Source: Candidatus Nitrosopumilus limneticus (GTDB taxonomy: Archaea > Thermoproteota > Nitrososphaeria > Nitrososphaerales > Nitrosopumilaceae). From it: DNA of 64,000 nt. The stretch's first letter is position 1; the number at the start of each line of letters is the position of its first letter. The stretch is taken from contig JAHCGZ010000006.1 in NCBI GenBank assembly GCA_022117465.1, positions 25,810 to 89,809 on the forward strand, in the 5' to 3' direction. Below, in pieces: positions 27,081 to 35,950 of this stretch. Both the position numbers and the translations under genes were made by a program. The notes under the pieces were generated by a model. That model made no database searches. It was not told the origin of the DNA and was given only the letters and a program-made list of their open reading frames with translations.

Positions 27081-28147
27081 TTCAATAAATCGCGAATAGC
27101 AAGTAGAAATTTTGAATTCATTTCTTTTGTTCCAATTGTTACTCTAAGACATCCTTCGTGATTTCCTATTTTACCTAATTTTCGAATAGAAATTCCTTGT
27201 TCTTCAAGTGCTGAATAGACTCGTTTGTAGTTACTATGGGCATCAAATAAAACAAAATTAGCCTTAGAATCAAAGACTTCAAAAGTATCAAATTTTTTCA
27301 ACGTTTCAATAATTCTTTTTCTTTCAAATTGGATAATTTCAGTTGCATTTTTCATTAAATTCACTTTTTTAAGGGCTAAAATTCCAGATTCAATAGTAAT
27401 AGTACTTAGTGGATATGGATATTGTAAAACATTAAGAAATGCATCTGTGAATTTTTTATTTGCAATAAAGTAACCTAAACGAAGACCTGCCATTCCAAAT
27501 GATTTTGATAAAGTTCTAACTACAATTAGATTATTTTGTGTTTTTACAAGACTAGAAAGTGAGTAATCAGAAAATTCACCATAAGCTTCATCAATAATTA
27601 CCAACCCATCAAAAGATTTGATTAGTTTTTGTAATTCAATTTTTGAAAATTGAAATCCAGTTGGATTATTTGGAGAATCAAGATATAAAATATCTGCATT
27701 TTTTGATTCTTTGATAAATTCTTTAATATCTAATTTCATATCATTTGAAAATGGAATTGCAATTAATGGGATTGAATATAATTTGCATCTCTCTTCAAAA
27801 AAACTAAAAGTAGGATTTGATGTAAGAACTTTAGTTTCTTTTGAAGCAAAGTTTGATAAAATTAAATCTAAAATTTGATCTGAACCATTTCCAATACCAA
27901 TCATTGATGAAGGTACTTTAACAAATTTAGAAATCATTTCAATTAATCTTTCAACACCACCAAGTGGATATTCCCTTACGTCAGAATTTTGTCTAGCTTC
28001 AGATATAATATCATTTTGAAATTCTTTAGAAAGAACATAATTTTCATTTGAATCTAATTTAAGAGAATTTTTATTTAATTGCGGTTTTTGATATCCTCCA
28101 ATTGAAGAAAATTTTTCAACTTTTGAATCAACCCAATTCTTTTTCAT
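27077..28147 (-). CDS. hisC: Histidinol-phosphate aminotransferase
   Basis: PLP class II-type aminotransferase of 356 aa that makes histidinol phosphate. Visible motifs are KLDSNENYVLS, GNGSDQILDL, YLDSPNNPTGFQFS, IIDEAYGEFSD and the PLP lysine in RTLSKSFGMAGLRLGYF, with the C-terminal GCLRVTIGT. Overlaps hisD by one base at its start and the HAD gene at its end. The cobD gene at 52.8 kb is a paralogue. Confidence 0.95.
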   Translation of the reverse strand: MKKNWVDSKVEKFSSIGGYQKPQLNKNSLKLDSNENYVLSKEFQNDIISEARQNSDVREYPLGGVERLIEMISKFVKVPSSMIGIGNGSDQILDLILSNFASKETKVLTSNPTFSFFEERCKLYSIPLIAIPFSNDMKLDIKEFIKESKNADILYLDSPNNPTGFQFSKIELQKLIKSFDGLVIIDEAYGEFSDYSLSSLVKTQNNLIVVRTLSKSFGMAGLRLGYFIANKKFTDAFLNVLQYPYPLSTITIESGILALKKVNLMKNATEIIQFERKRIIETLKKFDTFEVFDSKANFVLFDAHSNYKRVYSALEEQGISIRKLGKIGNHEGCLRVTIGTKEMNSKFLLAIRDLLK

Positions 28148-29416
28148 TACAATCTACCTCGAACTGCTTCATAATGATTTGGTAATCCTTCAGAAGTAGT
28201 TAATGTATCAAGATGTTTTGAAATTTTTGATAATGAAGATTTTGAGGCTGTAACTTCAGTATTTATTTTAATAAAGTCCATTACCGATAGTGAACCACGA
28301 ATTTTACCAAATCCATTAGTAGGAAGAATATGATTTGAGCCTAAAACATAGTCACTAGCAGATGATGCTGAGTAATTACCAAGTAAAACTAATCCAGCAG
28401 TAGTAATTTTTAATGAAATTGATTTTGGATTTTTTGTCATAATTTGTAAATGTTCAGGAGATAAGGAATTTGCCAGATTTATCATATCAGAGGTATTTTT
28501 GCATACTGCAATAAATCCATTTTTAGACAAACTTGATTTAACTAATTCTTTTCTTTGAATTGTTGGTAATAATTTTAAAATTTTTTGATTAACAAGTTTT
28601 GCAATTTTTTCTGAATTTGTAATTAAATAGCAAAAAGTATCACTACTGTGTTCTGCTTGTGAAATTAAATCAAGTGCTAAAAATTCAGGATTAGCAGAAT
28701 TATCTGCAATAATTCCTAATTCTGTAGGTCCAGCAAGCATATCTATTCCAGTATTTTCACTAACTAGCGATTTAGCCAAAGTAACAAATGCACCACCAGG
28801 TCCAACAATCTTATCTACTTTTAAAATTGATTTAGTACCATAAGATAATGCAGCGATTGCTTGTACACCTCCAGTTTTATAGATCTCTGTAGCACCACAA
28901 ATATCTGCAGCTACAATTGTTAATGGATCAATATTTCCATTAGAATTCGGTGGAGATACCACTACAATTCTTTTTACACCAGCAACTTTTGCAGGAATAA
29001 CAGACATAATAACAGAACTTGGATATTTTGCTAATCCAGCAGGAATATAACAACCAGTACTTTGAATTGGTATAAATTTTTTTAATATTTGTACTCCATC
29101 ATTATCAATTTTTATATTTTTGAATATTTTTTTAATACTAGATTCTGTTTTTTCAACTCTAGCTTTTGCTAATTCAGTGCTAGAATTTGATTTTTTGAAA
29201 CTTTAGAATATGCATTTTTAATCTCTGTATTAGAAATACGTAATGTAAAAGATTAGCGCCAGTAAATTTTTTTTCATATTTTTTTACTGCAGAATCACCA
29301 TTTTTTTGAACATTCTTTAAAATAGATTCAACAACCGATTTATTTTTCTGAGGCTGTTTTGGAAGAATTTTTGCAACAAATTGTTCAATATTTGTTACTT
29401 TATGGATTTTCATCAA
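28147..29416 (-). CDS. hisD: Histidinol dehydrogenase (two frame breaks)
   Basis: NAD-dependent zinc enzyme that oxidises histidinol to histidine. The N-terminal part runs from the ATG at 29416 to KKYEKKFTGAN. Adding one base near 29247-29250 and one in the T6 run at 29191-29196 gives LRISNTEIKNAYSKVSKNQ and STELAKARVEKTESSIKK, then QSTGCYIPAGLAKYPSSVIM. After that come AADICGATEIYKTGGVQAIA, AGPTELGIIAD and SPEHLQIMT. The restored length of about 423 aa is normal. Its start overlaps the end of hisG. Confidence 0.92.
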
Positions 29417-30391
29417 TTTTCTTCGTCGCGCTTAATTTCTTCTAATTCTAATATTTGTCGTGGTTCATGAACTACAACTCCTTGTGCAATTTTTCTTAGT
29501 TTAGGAATAAGTTTGTGAAATTCTTCCTTTCTAATTACAGTATTTACACCAAACCAGCCATCTTCACTAAGAGGACTAATTGTAGGTCTCTTTAAAGAAG
29601 GAATTTCGGATAAAAGTTTTTTCATATTTTTTTCTTCTACATTAAGATAAATGTGTAAATACTTTCTTCCATTTACTGCACCTCGCATTAATGCTAATAA
29701 TATCAAAAATCTTTTCACGTTTTTTAGGATCTTTTAATGATTTTTTATTTACAATTAAATGTGCAGTTGAAGTAAGAACCTCATCAACAATTTTTAATTT
29801 ATTTTGGATTAAAGTTGTTCCTGTTTCAGTAACATCCATTATTGCATCAACATCCTCTGGTGGTTTTGCCTCAGTTGCTCCAAATGATAAATGAATTTGA
29901 ACATCTTTATTATTTCCTAAACGCATCCAAGGAGTAATAATTAGTGGATCCTTTTTACCATAATATTTTTGGTATGATTTTAAATTCTTGATAAATTTAG
30001 ATGCAGTTGTCAAGTATTCAGATGAAATACGAAGTGTTTTTTTCTTTTTTGCATAATCTGCAATCATTGCATCAAGATTTTTGTAACTATATTTATCAGG
30101 AAATGCAATAACAAGTTTAATTTTTCCATATTCTAAATCAAGAATTGGTTCAACATCAGAATTAGTTTCTTCAACCCAATCATTTCCAGTGATACCCACA
30201 TCATACAATCCTTCAGATACAAGAGTAGGAATTTCTTGTGGACGTAGCATCTTAACCATTATACTAGGATCATCAAGGTAAACGCGATATGTTCTATCTT
30301 TTCTATTAACTTTAGTCCATGATTTTTCAAGTAGTTTGAATGTAGCATCTTCTAAACTACCTTTAGGTATTGCAAATTTTACTGTAGACAT
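29413..30391 (-). CDS. hisG: ATP phosphoribosyltransferase, long form (one frame break)
   Basis: First enzyme of the pathway. The N-terminal catalytic part has FAIPKGSLEDATFKLL, GLYDVGITGNDWVEE and MDVTETGTTL with the PRPP site. The frame shifts near 29695-29702; here one base must be removed, giving DILALMRGAVNGRKYLHIYL and joining a C-terminal regulatory domain (PSLKRPTISPLSEDGW) as in long-form, histidine-inhibited HisG. Restored length is about 325 aa. In-frame starts exist at 30406 (GTG), 30397 and 30391; the TATA box favours one of the two ATGs. First gene of the operon. Confidence 0.9.
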
Positions 30392-30412
30392 TTTCATTAC
30401 TTTCACTTTTTA

Positions 30413-30424
30413 GCTATATAATAG
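30413..30424 (-). promoter_or_regulatory. TATA box of the histidine operon
   Basis: Minus-strand CTATTATATAGC lies about 20-33 bases upstream of the hisG ATG codons (30397/30391), between hisG and the 3' end of the HMG-CoA reductase gene. It predicts a leaderless or nearly leaderless polycistronic his transcript. Confidence 0.55.
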
Positions 30425-30429
30425 GATGT

Positions 30430-31686
30430 TTAAATTTGCTGAAGTAATTCTTTAGCTTTATCAAGTGAAATAGATTTTACTTGAATCATTTTTTCAACAA
30501 TTTGATCAATTTGTGATGGAGTTGCACCTGCTGCTGCTGCAAGATTTCGTGCATGTAATCTCATATGCCCTTTTTGAATTCCTTCAGTACAAAGAGCTCT
30601 AATTGCACTAAAATTTTGAGCTAATCCTGTAGCAGTCATAACACAGGCAAGTTCTTGAGCAGATTTAACATTGAGAATTTTTGCACAAACTTTAGCAACT
30701 GGATGTACATTAGCAATTCCACCAATAATTCCAACTGAAAGAGGAATTTCTAAAATTCCAACTAAATCTCCATTCTCATTTTTACTCCATTTACTTAATG
30801 ACCTATATCTTCCTGAAATTGCTGCATATGCATTTGCAGCAGCTTCTATAGCCCTACTATCTTGACCTACAGCATTAGCAACAGAAATGATTCCATTCAT
30901 AATTCCTTTGTTATGAGTAACTGCACGATAAACATCATTATCTGCAAATTCAAATGCCAAAATAATGTCATCCACTACATCCTCTCCACCTACAGATTGC
31001 TTTTCAAAAATAGCTTTTGCTTTTACCATACGTCTTGTAGAATAATTTGATAAAATTCGAAGCAATGCTGTTCCCCCAGTAATTTTTTCGATAAGGGGTG
31101 AAACTTCTTCACACATAGTATTTGTGATATTTGCACCCATTGCATCACCAACATCAATTACTAATTCTACAATTAACATTTTACCAGAGGGTGTATCAAT
31201 TTCTTTACACATAATTTCCTTAGCGCCTTTATTCATTTTAGATAACGTATTACTTTTTGAATTTGCTAATTTCAAAATTTCAGAAGTAGAATCTTGAATT
31301 TTTTTAATAGCAGAATTGGTATCAACGTTTAAAATTTGGATCTGACCAATACTGTATGATTCATCAGCAATTACTTCAAATCCACCTTTAATTCGTGCAA
31401 TTTTAGCACCCTTTGATGCTGCAGCAATTACAGAAGGTTCTTCAATAACCATTGGAACCAAGTAATCTTTGCCATTAATTTTGAAATTTGTTGCAATACC
31501 TAGAGGTAATGAAAAAGTTCCAATTGCATTTTCTATCATTTTATCTGCTTTATCAAAAGAAATACCGCCGTTAGTATTTTCTAAAATTTCTAATTCATCT
31601 TTTGAAAGATTTGCAAAATTTCCAATAATGTTTAATCTTTCTTCTCGAGATTTTTCAAAAAATTTGGAAATAGAAGAATCAGGCAT
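30430..31686 (-). CDS. Hydroxymethylglutaryl-CoA reductase, class II type
   Basis: Makes mevalonate for isoprenoid membrane lipids. The 418-aa sequence has ENAIGTFSLPLGIATNF, MVIEEPSVIAAASKGAK with the catalytic Glu, DVGDAMGANITNTM with the nucleotide-site, and GHMRLHARNLA with the catalytic His near the C-terminus. These signatures and the lack of an N-terminal membrane domain fit the class II (bacterial-type) enzyme and not the class I form of most archaea. It starts one base after the stop of the PQQ-type dehydrogenase gene. Confidence 0.9.
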   Translation of the reverse strand: MPDSSISKFFEKSREERLNIIGNFANLSKDELEILENTNGGISFDKADKMIENAIGTFSLPLGIATNFKINGKDYLVPMVIEEPSVIAAASKGAKIARIKGGFEVIADESYSIGQIQILNVDTNSAIKKIQDSTSEILKLANSKSNTLSKMNKGAKEIMCKEIDTPSGKMLIVELVIDVGDAMGANITNTMCEEVSPLIEKITGGTALLRILSNYSTRRMVKAKAIFEKQSVGGEDVVDDIILAFEFADNDVYRAVTHNKGIMNGIISVANAVGQDSRAIEAAANAYAAISGRYRSLSKWSKNENGDLVGILEIPLSVGIIGGIANVHPVAKVCAKILNVKSAQELACVMTATGLAQNFSAIRALCTEGIQKGHMRLHARNLAAAAGATPSQIDQIVEKMIQVKSISLDKAKELLQQI

Positions 31687-31687
31687 T

Positions 31688-32785
31688 TTATTTTAATATC
31701 CTCAATAATCTATCATCCAAACCATCTGGAAAACCTTTTCCATCAGTATTTGAAGTAATTACATAGATACTTCCATCATTACCTTCCACAACATCACGAA
31801 TTCTACCATTTCCACTAAGAATTGATTTTTGAGAGCTCAATCCTTCATCAAAATTAACCTGATAGAGATTAGAAGCACGCATTGAAGCCAATATGAATTT
31901 GGATTCAAAATTAATCTTTTCACCAGAATAAAATAGAATTCCACCAGGCTCAATACTTGGATCATAACAAAGAATTGCATTTTCAAAATTCACACCTCCA
32001 GAACATTGTTGTTCAGGCCATCCATAATTTTTTCCTGCTAGAATTAAATTGATTTCATCATTTTTTTCAGGTCCAAATTCTGCTACAAATAAATTATCAT
32101 TATCATCCCACGTCATTCCTTGTGGATGTCTATGTCCTAAAGAATAAACAGGTGAATTAGGAAAAGGATTATCATTTGGGATACTACCATCATCATTTAG
32201 TCTTAAAATTTTTCCAGATAAAGAATTAACATCTTGAGGTAAATGTGATTCATCTGAAACTGTACCAGTACCGATATATAATTTTCCATCAGGTCCAAAT
32301 TTTAGAAATCCACCATTAGTAAAGGAGGAGCCGGGAATTTTATCTAAGATTATTTCAACATCTTTTAATTTATTTTTCTCTTCAGTAATTTTTAAAATTT
32401 TATTCCACAAATTTCCATTTTCTTCATATGTCAAAAATACATATAGAAAATGATTAGTCGAAAAATTTGGATGGAGTGCAATTCCTAATAATCCACCATC
32501 AAAAACATTGGCAGTACGAAATGTAGCTAATGGCGATTCCAATAAAACATTATCTTCAATTACTCGAATGTATCCATCTTTTTCTGTTACAAAAATTCTA
32601 TCATCAGAAACAGCTATAGCACGAGGCTTGTCAAGATTTTCAGCTAAAATTATTACAGAGTCATTTTCTGAGTAGGAATTTGGTTTTGGTAATGGAATGG
32701 ATGTTTCATAATCTGAAGAAGTTAAAACGAATATAGAAAATATTATTGCACCTGTAATTGCAATGATTTGAATTTTTTTATTCAT
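31688..32785 (-). CDS. Secreted PQQ-dependent sugar dehydrogenase-like beta-propeller
   Basis: A 365-aa exported protein with an N-terminal membrane/signal segment (IQIIAITGAIIFSIFVLTSS). The propeller shows the soluble glucose/sorbosone dehydrogenase pattern: LDKPRAIAVSDDRIFVTEKDG, GGLLGIALHPNF, GGFLKFGPDGKLYIGTG, YSLGHRHPQGMTWDDN with the active-site His region, and FGPEKNDEINLI. Substrate is unknown, and PQQ biosynthesis is not seen here. I place the start at the second Met (MNKKIQ). Probably co-transcribed with the reductase gene. Confidence 0.8.
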   Translation of the reverse strand: MNKKIQIIAITGAIIFSIFVLTSSDYETSIPLPKPNSYSENDSVIILAENLDKPRAIAVSDDRIFVTEKDGYIRVIEDNVLLESPLATFRTANVFDGGLLGIALHPNFSTNHFLYVFLTYEENGNLWNKILKITEEKNKLKDVEIILDKIPGSSFTNGGFLKFGPDGKLYIGTGTVSDESHLPQDVNSLSGKILRLNDDGSIPNDNPFPNSPVYSLGHRHPQGMTWDDNDNLFVAEFGPEKNDEINLILAGKNYGWPEQQCSGGVNFENAILCYDPSIEPGGILFYSGEKINFESKFILASMRASNLYQVNFDEGLSSQKSILSGNGRIRDVVEGNDGSIYVITSNTDGKGFPDGLDDRLLRILK

Positions 32786-32837
32786 AAAAAACAATCTTTT
32801 CAAATCCTATTAATTACTTTCAAAAATTTGAGAAAGC

Positions 32838-32846
32838 GTATATACC
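32838..32846 (+). promoter_or_regulatory. TATA box of the initiator tRNA gene
   Basis: The sequence GTATATACC lies about 20-28 bases upstream of the first base of the tRNA at 32866, the standard archaeal spacing. Confidence 0.65.
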
Positions 32847-32865
32847 GTTAAACATCATTCGATTC

Positions 32866-32940
32866 AGCGGGGTGGGGAAGCCAGGTCATCCCGGCGGGCT
32901 CATAACCCGCAGTTCAGTAGTTCAAATCTACTCCCCGCTA
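32866..32940 (+). tRNA. Initiator tRNA-Met (anticodon CAU)
   Basis: 75 nt cloverleaf. The acceptor AGCGGGG pairs with CCCCGCT at 32933-32939, with discriminator A at 32940. The A1-T72 pair and the anticodon stem GCGGG/CCCGC with three G-C pairs next to the loop CTCATAA are hallmarks of archaeal initiator tRNA. The anticodon CAT is at 32901-32903. No intron and no encoded CCA. It ends one base before the convergent tiaS stop codon. Confidence 0.95.
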
Positions 32941-32941
32941 C

Positions 32942-34270
32942 TTAATTTCTATAAGTACAAAACCAAGAAAGAGATTCATCAAATTTTGAGACTTTGTTAG
33001 TGATACCAATTCTTTGTAAAGGTCGTGTAAGGTGTCGATGAGCAGACATTTCAGGAACATACAATTGCTTTTGGATTTTTCTTGGAATTTCCACAGTAAT
33101 TTTTATAGATTTTCTGTTTCCACATCTAATGCATTGAAATCCTTGATTCTGACCTTTTGACTTCATTTTTTTATTACATTTTTTACACATTGGATTAGAT
33201 TTTAAGAGATTTTTTTTAAGATTAAGAATTTTAATAAATTCAAGATTAATTATTCGTGGAAAATTTTTAGAAGCTTTTCTAACCCCTCCACCCACTAAAA
33301 TCTCATCACCAATTATAAGATTAGAAGCAATAATAGAAATTCCTGTTTCTTTATACACGGCACACCAAAATTCATGATTTTTAGAAATAATAGTAAAAAA
33401 AACATGTCCGCCCTTTGTAATTTTTGGAACATTAGATACAATTCCACATAATGTTCCAGAAGCATATGGTTTTAGGGTTTCAAAATTTAATTCATTTTTT
33501 AGATGATCGCCAGTTCCTTGATTAGATTTAAAAATCATATATCCATCTAATTTTTCATTACTTTTTAAAATCTTAGTCGCATCTACTAAAGAATCTACAT
33601 TTTCTCCTCTTACTCCATAAAAAACTGGATCAGGTCCATTAGGAGTAATTAAAACTCGACCTTTTTTTGTATCAAAACTATTGAATGTATATGGAAAAGT
33701 TTTTTCTTGCATTATCTTAACACTGTCTGCTGAAATTTTTCTTTCTTTTCCAAATTTTATTTTTTTTCTATAACTTAACAATTCTAATGTATGATCATGA
33801 AAATCATATCCAATTGCACTAATTGCACCAACTAACCCCTGACCATTTCCTTGATAAAAAAAATCAAGATTATTTTTTTTAATAAATTTTTTAGCTTTAT
33901 TTCTATTAATTAATTGCCACAAAGCTAAGTTACTAAATTTAGTAAATTGAGAAGGAATGGAATCACTTTCAAAAAATACAAGTCCTGGATTTGCTCCATT
34001 TTTAGTATCAGAGTATTTTGAAACCATATTCTTGATTTGATTTTTAATTTTTGAAGGATTTTTAGTCTTAATTTTTAATGAAACAGCACCATTTCCTCGA
34101 GTTTTCCATGGAATATTGGGATTAAATCTAATTAATTTTGGAAAATCAAGAAATTCAGTTTTTTGTTTTTGAAGTAAATCAACAATTTTGTAGGCTAGAA
34201 ATGTTGTACACATTCCAGTAGGTGAGTCAGTATCATCAAATCCAATATTAAGAACAGATTCTTTTTTCAT
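32942..34270 (-). CDS. tiaS: tRNA-Ile2 2-agmatinylcytidine synthetase
   Basis: Attaches agmatine to C34 of the CAU-anticodon tRNA-Ile so that it reads AUA. The 442-aa protein opens with NIGFDDTDSPTGMCTTFLAY, has the ATP-binding kinase-like region KTRGNGAVSLKI, an OB-fold around CGIVSNVPKITKGGHVFFTI, and a C-terminal zinc ribbon CKKCNKKMKSKG...CIRCGNRK. It depends on distinguishing tRNA-Ile2 from the two tRNA-Met species, one of which is encoded next to it. Full length. Confidence 0.95.
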   Translation of the reverse strand: MKKESVLNIGFDDTDSPTGMCTTFLAYKIVDLLQKQKTEFLDFPKLIRFNPNIPWKTRGNGAVSLKIKTKNPSKIKNQIKNMVSKYSDTKNGANPGLVFFESDSIPSQFTKFSNLALWQLINRNKAKKFIKKNNLDFFYQGNGQGLVGAISAIGYDFHDHTLELLSYRKKIKFGKERKISADSVKIMQEKTFPYTFNSFDTKKGRVLITPNGPDPVFYGVRGENVDSLVDATKILKSNEKLDGYMIFKSNQGTGDHLKNELNFETLKPYASGTLCGIVSNVPKITKGGHVFFTIISKNHEFWCAVYKETGISIIASNLIIGDEILVGGGVRKASKNFPRIINLEFIKILNLKKNLLKSNPMCKKCNKKMKSKGQNQGFQCIRCGNRKSIKITVEIPRKIQKQLYVPEMSAHRHLTRPLQRIGITNKVSKFDESLSWFCTYRN

Positions 34271-34352
34271 ATTTTATCTAATTAATTGAGACATTTTTAG
34301 TTGTTGTAAATTACAGTTGGTTTAAATTAATAACAAAGTATTCGAAGCTAAA

Positions 34353-35348
34353 TTGATAATAATTGATGAAGCACGAATTTTTAAAGAAATAGATGAAAAA
34401 AACCCAGCATCAGTTTCATTAAATGGTCCAGACGGTATGTTACCCCAAGTTCAAGATATGGCAATGAAAATTGCAACAAAATATGACATTCCAGCTTATG
34501 TTTTAGCAGACACAACATGGGGAACTTGCGATTTGAATACAACTGGTTCAAAAATATTAGGAGCAGATATTCAATTTAATATTGGACACACAATTAATAC
34601 AGAATCACTAGAAAAAAATTTAGTTTTAATTGATGCATTTGATAATATTGAATTTGATAGTGTTGCAGAAAAATGTACAGAATTGTTAAAAGGAAAATTA
34701 ATTTCACTTGTTACAGATAGTCAGCATTTACATCAAATGGATAAAGTAGAAAAAATTTTAACAAAAAATGGAATTAATGTTAAAATTGGAAAAGGTAAAG
34801 GACAATTAAATGATGGTCAAGTGTTTGGTTGTGAATTTTATCCTGCAACAGAATTAAAAAAAGAAGTTGACGCTTATGTATTTCTAGGACAAAGTAATTT
34901 TCATGCAGCCGGAATTGCATTATCAACAAATTTACCAACATTTGTTTTAGATCCATATTTTAATGAAGTAAGGGAAGTAACAGAATTTGCACGTACACTA
35001 AAAAAGAAAGCAACACTTGCAATATACAAAGCAGCAGAAGCAAAGTCATTTGGAATAATAATTGGATTAAAAGAAGGACAGTTATCAAAAGTATTTGGTT
35101 TGAAATTTAAAAAAGAATTAGAAAAGGAAGGAAAAAAAGTTCAATTATTTGCATTAACAGATATCACAAATGAAAGATTAAACAATCTAAGAGGAATTGA
35201 TGCATTTATTCAGGTTGCATGCCCAAGAATTTCTACAGATAATCAATTTGACAAACCAGTATTATCTACACCTCAAGCAAATGCACTTTTGAAAGTTTTA
35301 CGAAAAGAGAGTATTGGTGAATATTTAGAAATTCCACATTGGTTGTAA
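34353..35348 (+). CDS. dph2: 2-(3-amino-3-carboxypropyl)histidine synthase (Dph2)
   Basis: Radical-SAM-type [4Fe-4S] enzyme for the first step of diphthamide formation on elongation factor 2. The 331-aa sequence has SLNGPDGMLPQVQDMA, ADTTWGTCDLN with the first cluster Cys, NIGHTI, CEFYPA with the second Cys region and QVACPRISTDN with the third. Start is TTG 34353 (MIIIDEARIF). Its stop abuts the stop of the convergent TPR gene. Confidence 0.93.
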   Translation: MIIIDEARIFKEIDEKNPASVSLNGPDGMLPQVQDMAMKIATKYDIPAYVLADTTWGTCDLNTTGSKILGADIQFNIGHTINTESLEKNLVLIDAFDNIEFDSVAEKCTELLKGKLISLVTDSQHLHQMDKVEKILTKNGINVKIGKGKGQLNDGQVFGCEFYPATELKKEVDAYVFLGQSNFHAAGIALSTNLPTFVLDPYFNEVREVTEFARTLKKKATLAIYKAAEAKSFGIIIGLKEGQLSKVFGLKFKKELEKEGKKVQLFALTDITNERLNNLRGIDAFIQVACPRISTDNQFDKPVLSTPQANALLKVLRKESIGEYLEIPHWL

Positions 35349-35948
35349 TTAAGATATTAAATTTTGAAATTTAACATTATCCAATAATTTTTCAAATGAT
35401 TTTGATTTTTTTGCTTTAATTTTGTATTGTATTCCTTGTAAAATAGCATGTTCAAGTAAATTTAGTGCATCATCAAAATTTGAAAGCATTGCAAAATTAG
35501 ATGCTTTATCAAAAAGGACATCTCCATTATTTGGATAATCTTTCAAGATACAATTACAACAAGAAATAGATTCCTCATATTTCTTCATAGAAAATAAAAT
35601 ACGTTCCTTATGATATAATACAATATTATAATTGGGATTATTTTTTAATATATCATCACAAATTGATAATGCTTCAATTAGACTTCCTTGTTTTCTAAAA
35701 GAAGATATTTTATTGATTAGTAAAGATAAGTCTTCAGGACATATTTGTAAACCAATATCATAACATTTTATTGCATTAGTGAAATCTTTGAGTTTACTTA
35801 GAGCGTATCCCTTGTTGTTAAGTGAACTGATATGTTTTGGATCTACATCTAATATTTTATCATAATATGTTATTGCTTGCTGAAATTTGCCTTGTAAAAA
35901 TAATCGATTTCCTTCATCTAAAATTGAATTAATTTTAGGATCAGTCAT
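35349..35948 (-). CDS. Tetratricopeptide repeat protein
   Basis: A 199-aa soluble protein made of about five TPR units, for example GNRLFLQGKFQQAITYYDKI and GYALSKLKDFTNAIKCYDIG, with the consensus small residues at positions 8, 20 and 27. It has several cysteines (KCYDIGLQICPED, SCCNCILKDYP). TPR proteins are protein-protein scaffolds; the partner is unknown. It follows the MDR dehydrogenase gene by 2 bases and is likely co-transcribed. Confidence 0.85.
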   Translation of the reverse strand: MTDPKINSILDEGNRLFLQGKFQQAITYYDKILDVDPKHISSLNNKGYALSKLKDFTNAIKCYDIGLQICPEDLSLLINKISSFRKQGSLIEALSICDDILKNNPNYNIVLYHKERILFSMKKYEESISCCNCILKDYPNNGDVLFDKASNFAMLSNFDDALNLLEHAILQGIQYKIKAKKSKSFEKLLDNVKFQNLIS

Positions 35949-35950
35949 TA

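Noticed and set aside
23392..30406. His operon genes as pseudogenes
   Set aside because: All catalytic motifs are intact and each gene is restored to normal length by one or two single-base changes, with no in-frame stops or degraded motifs.
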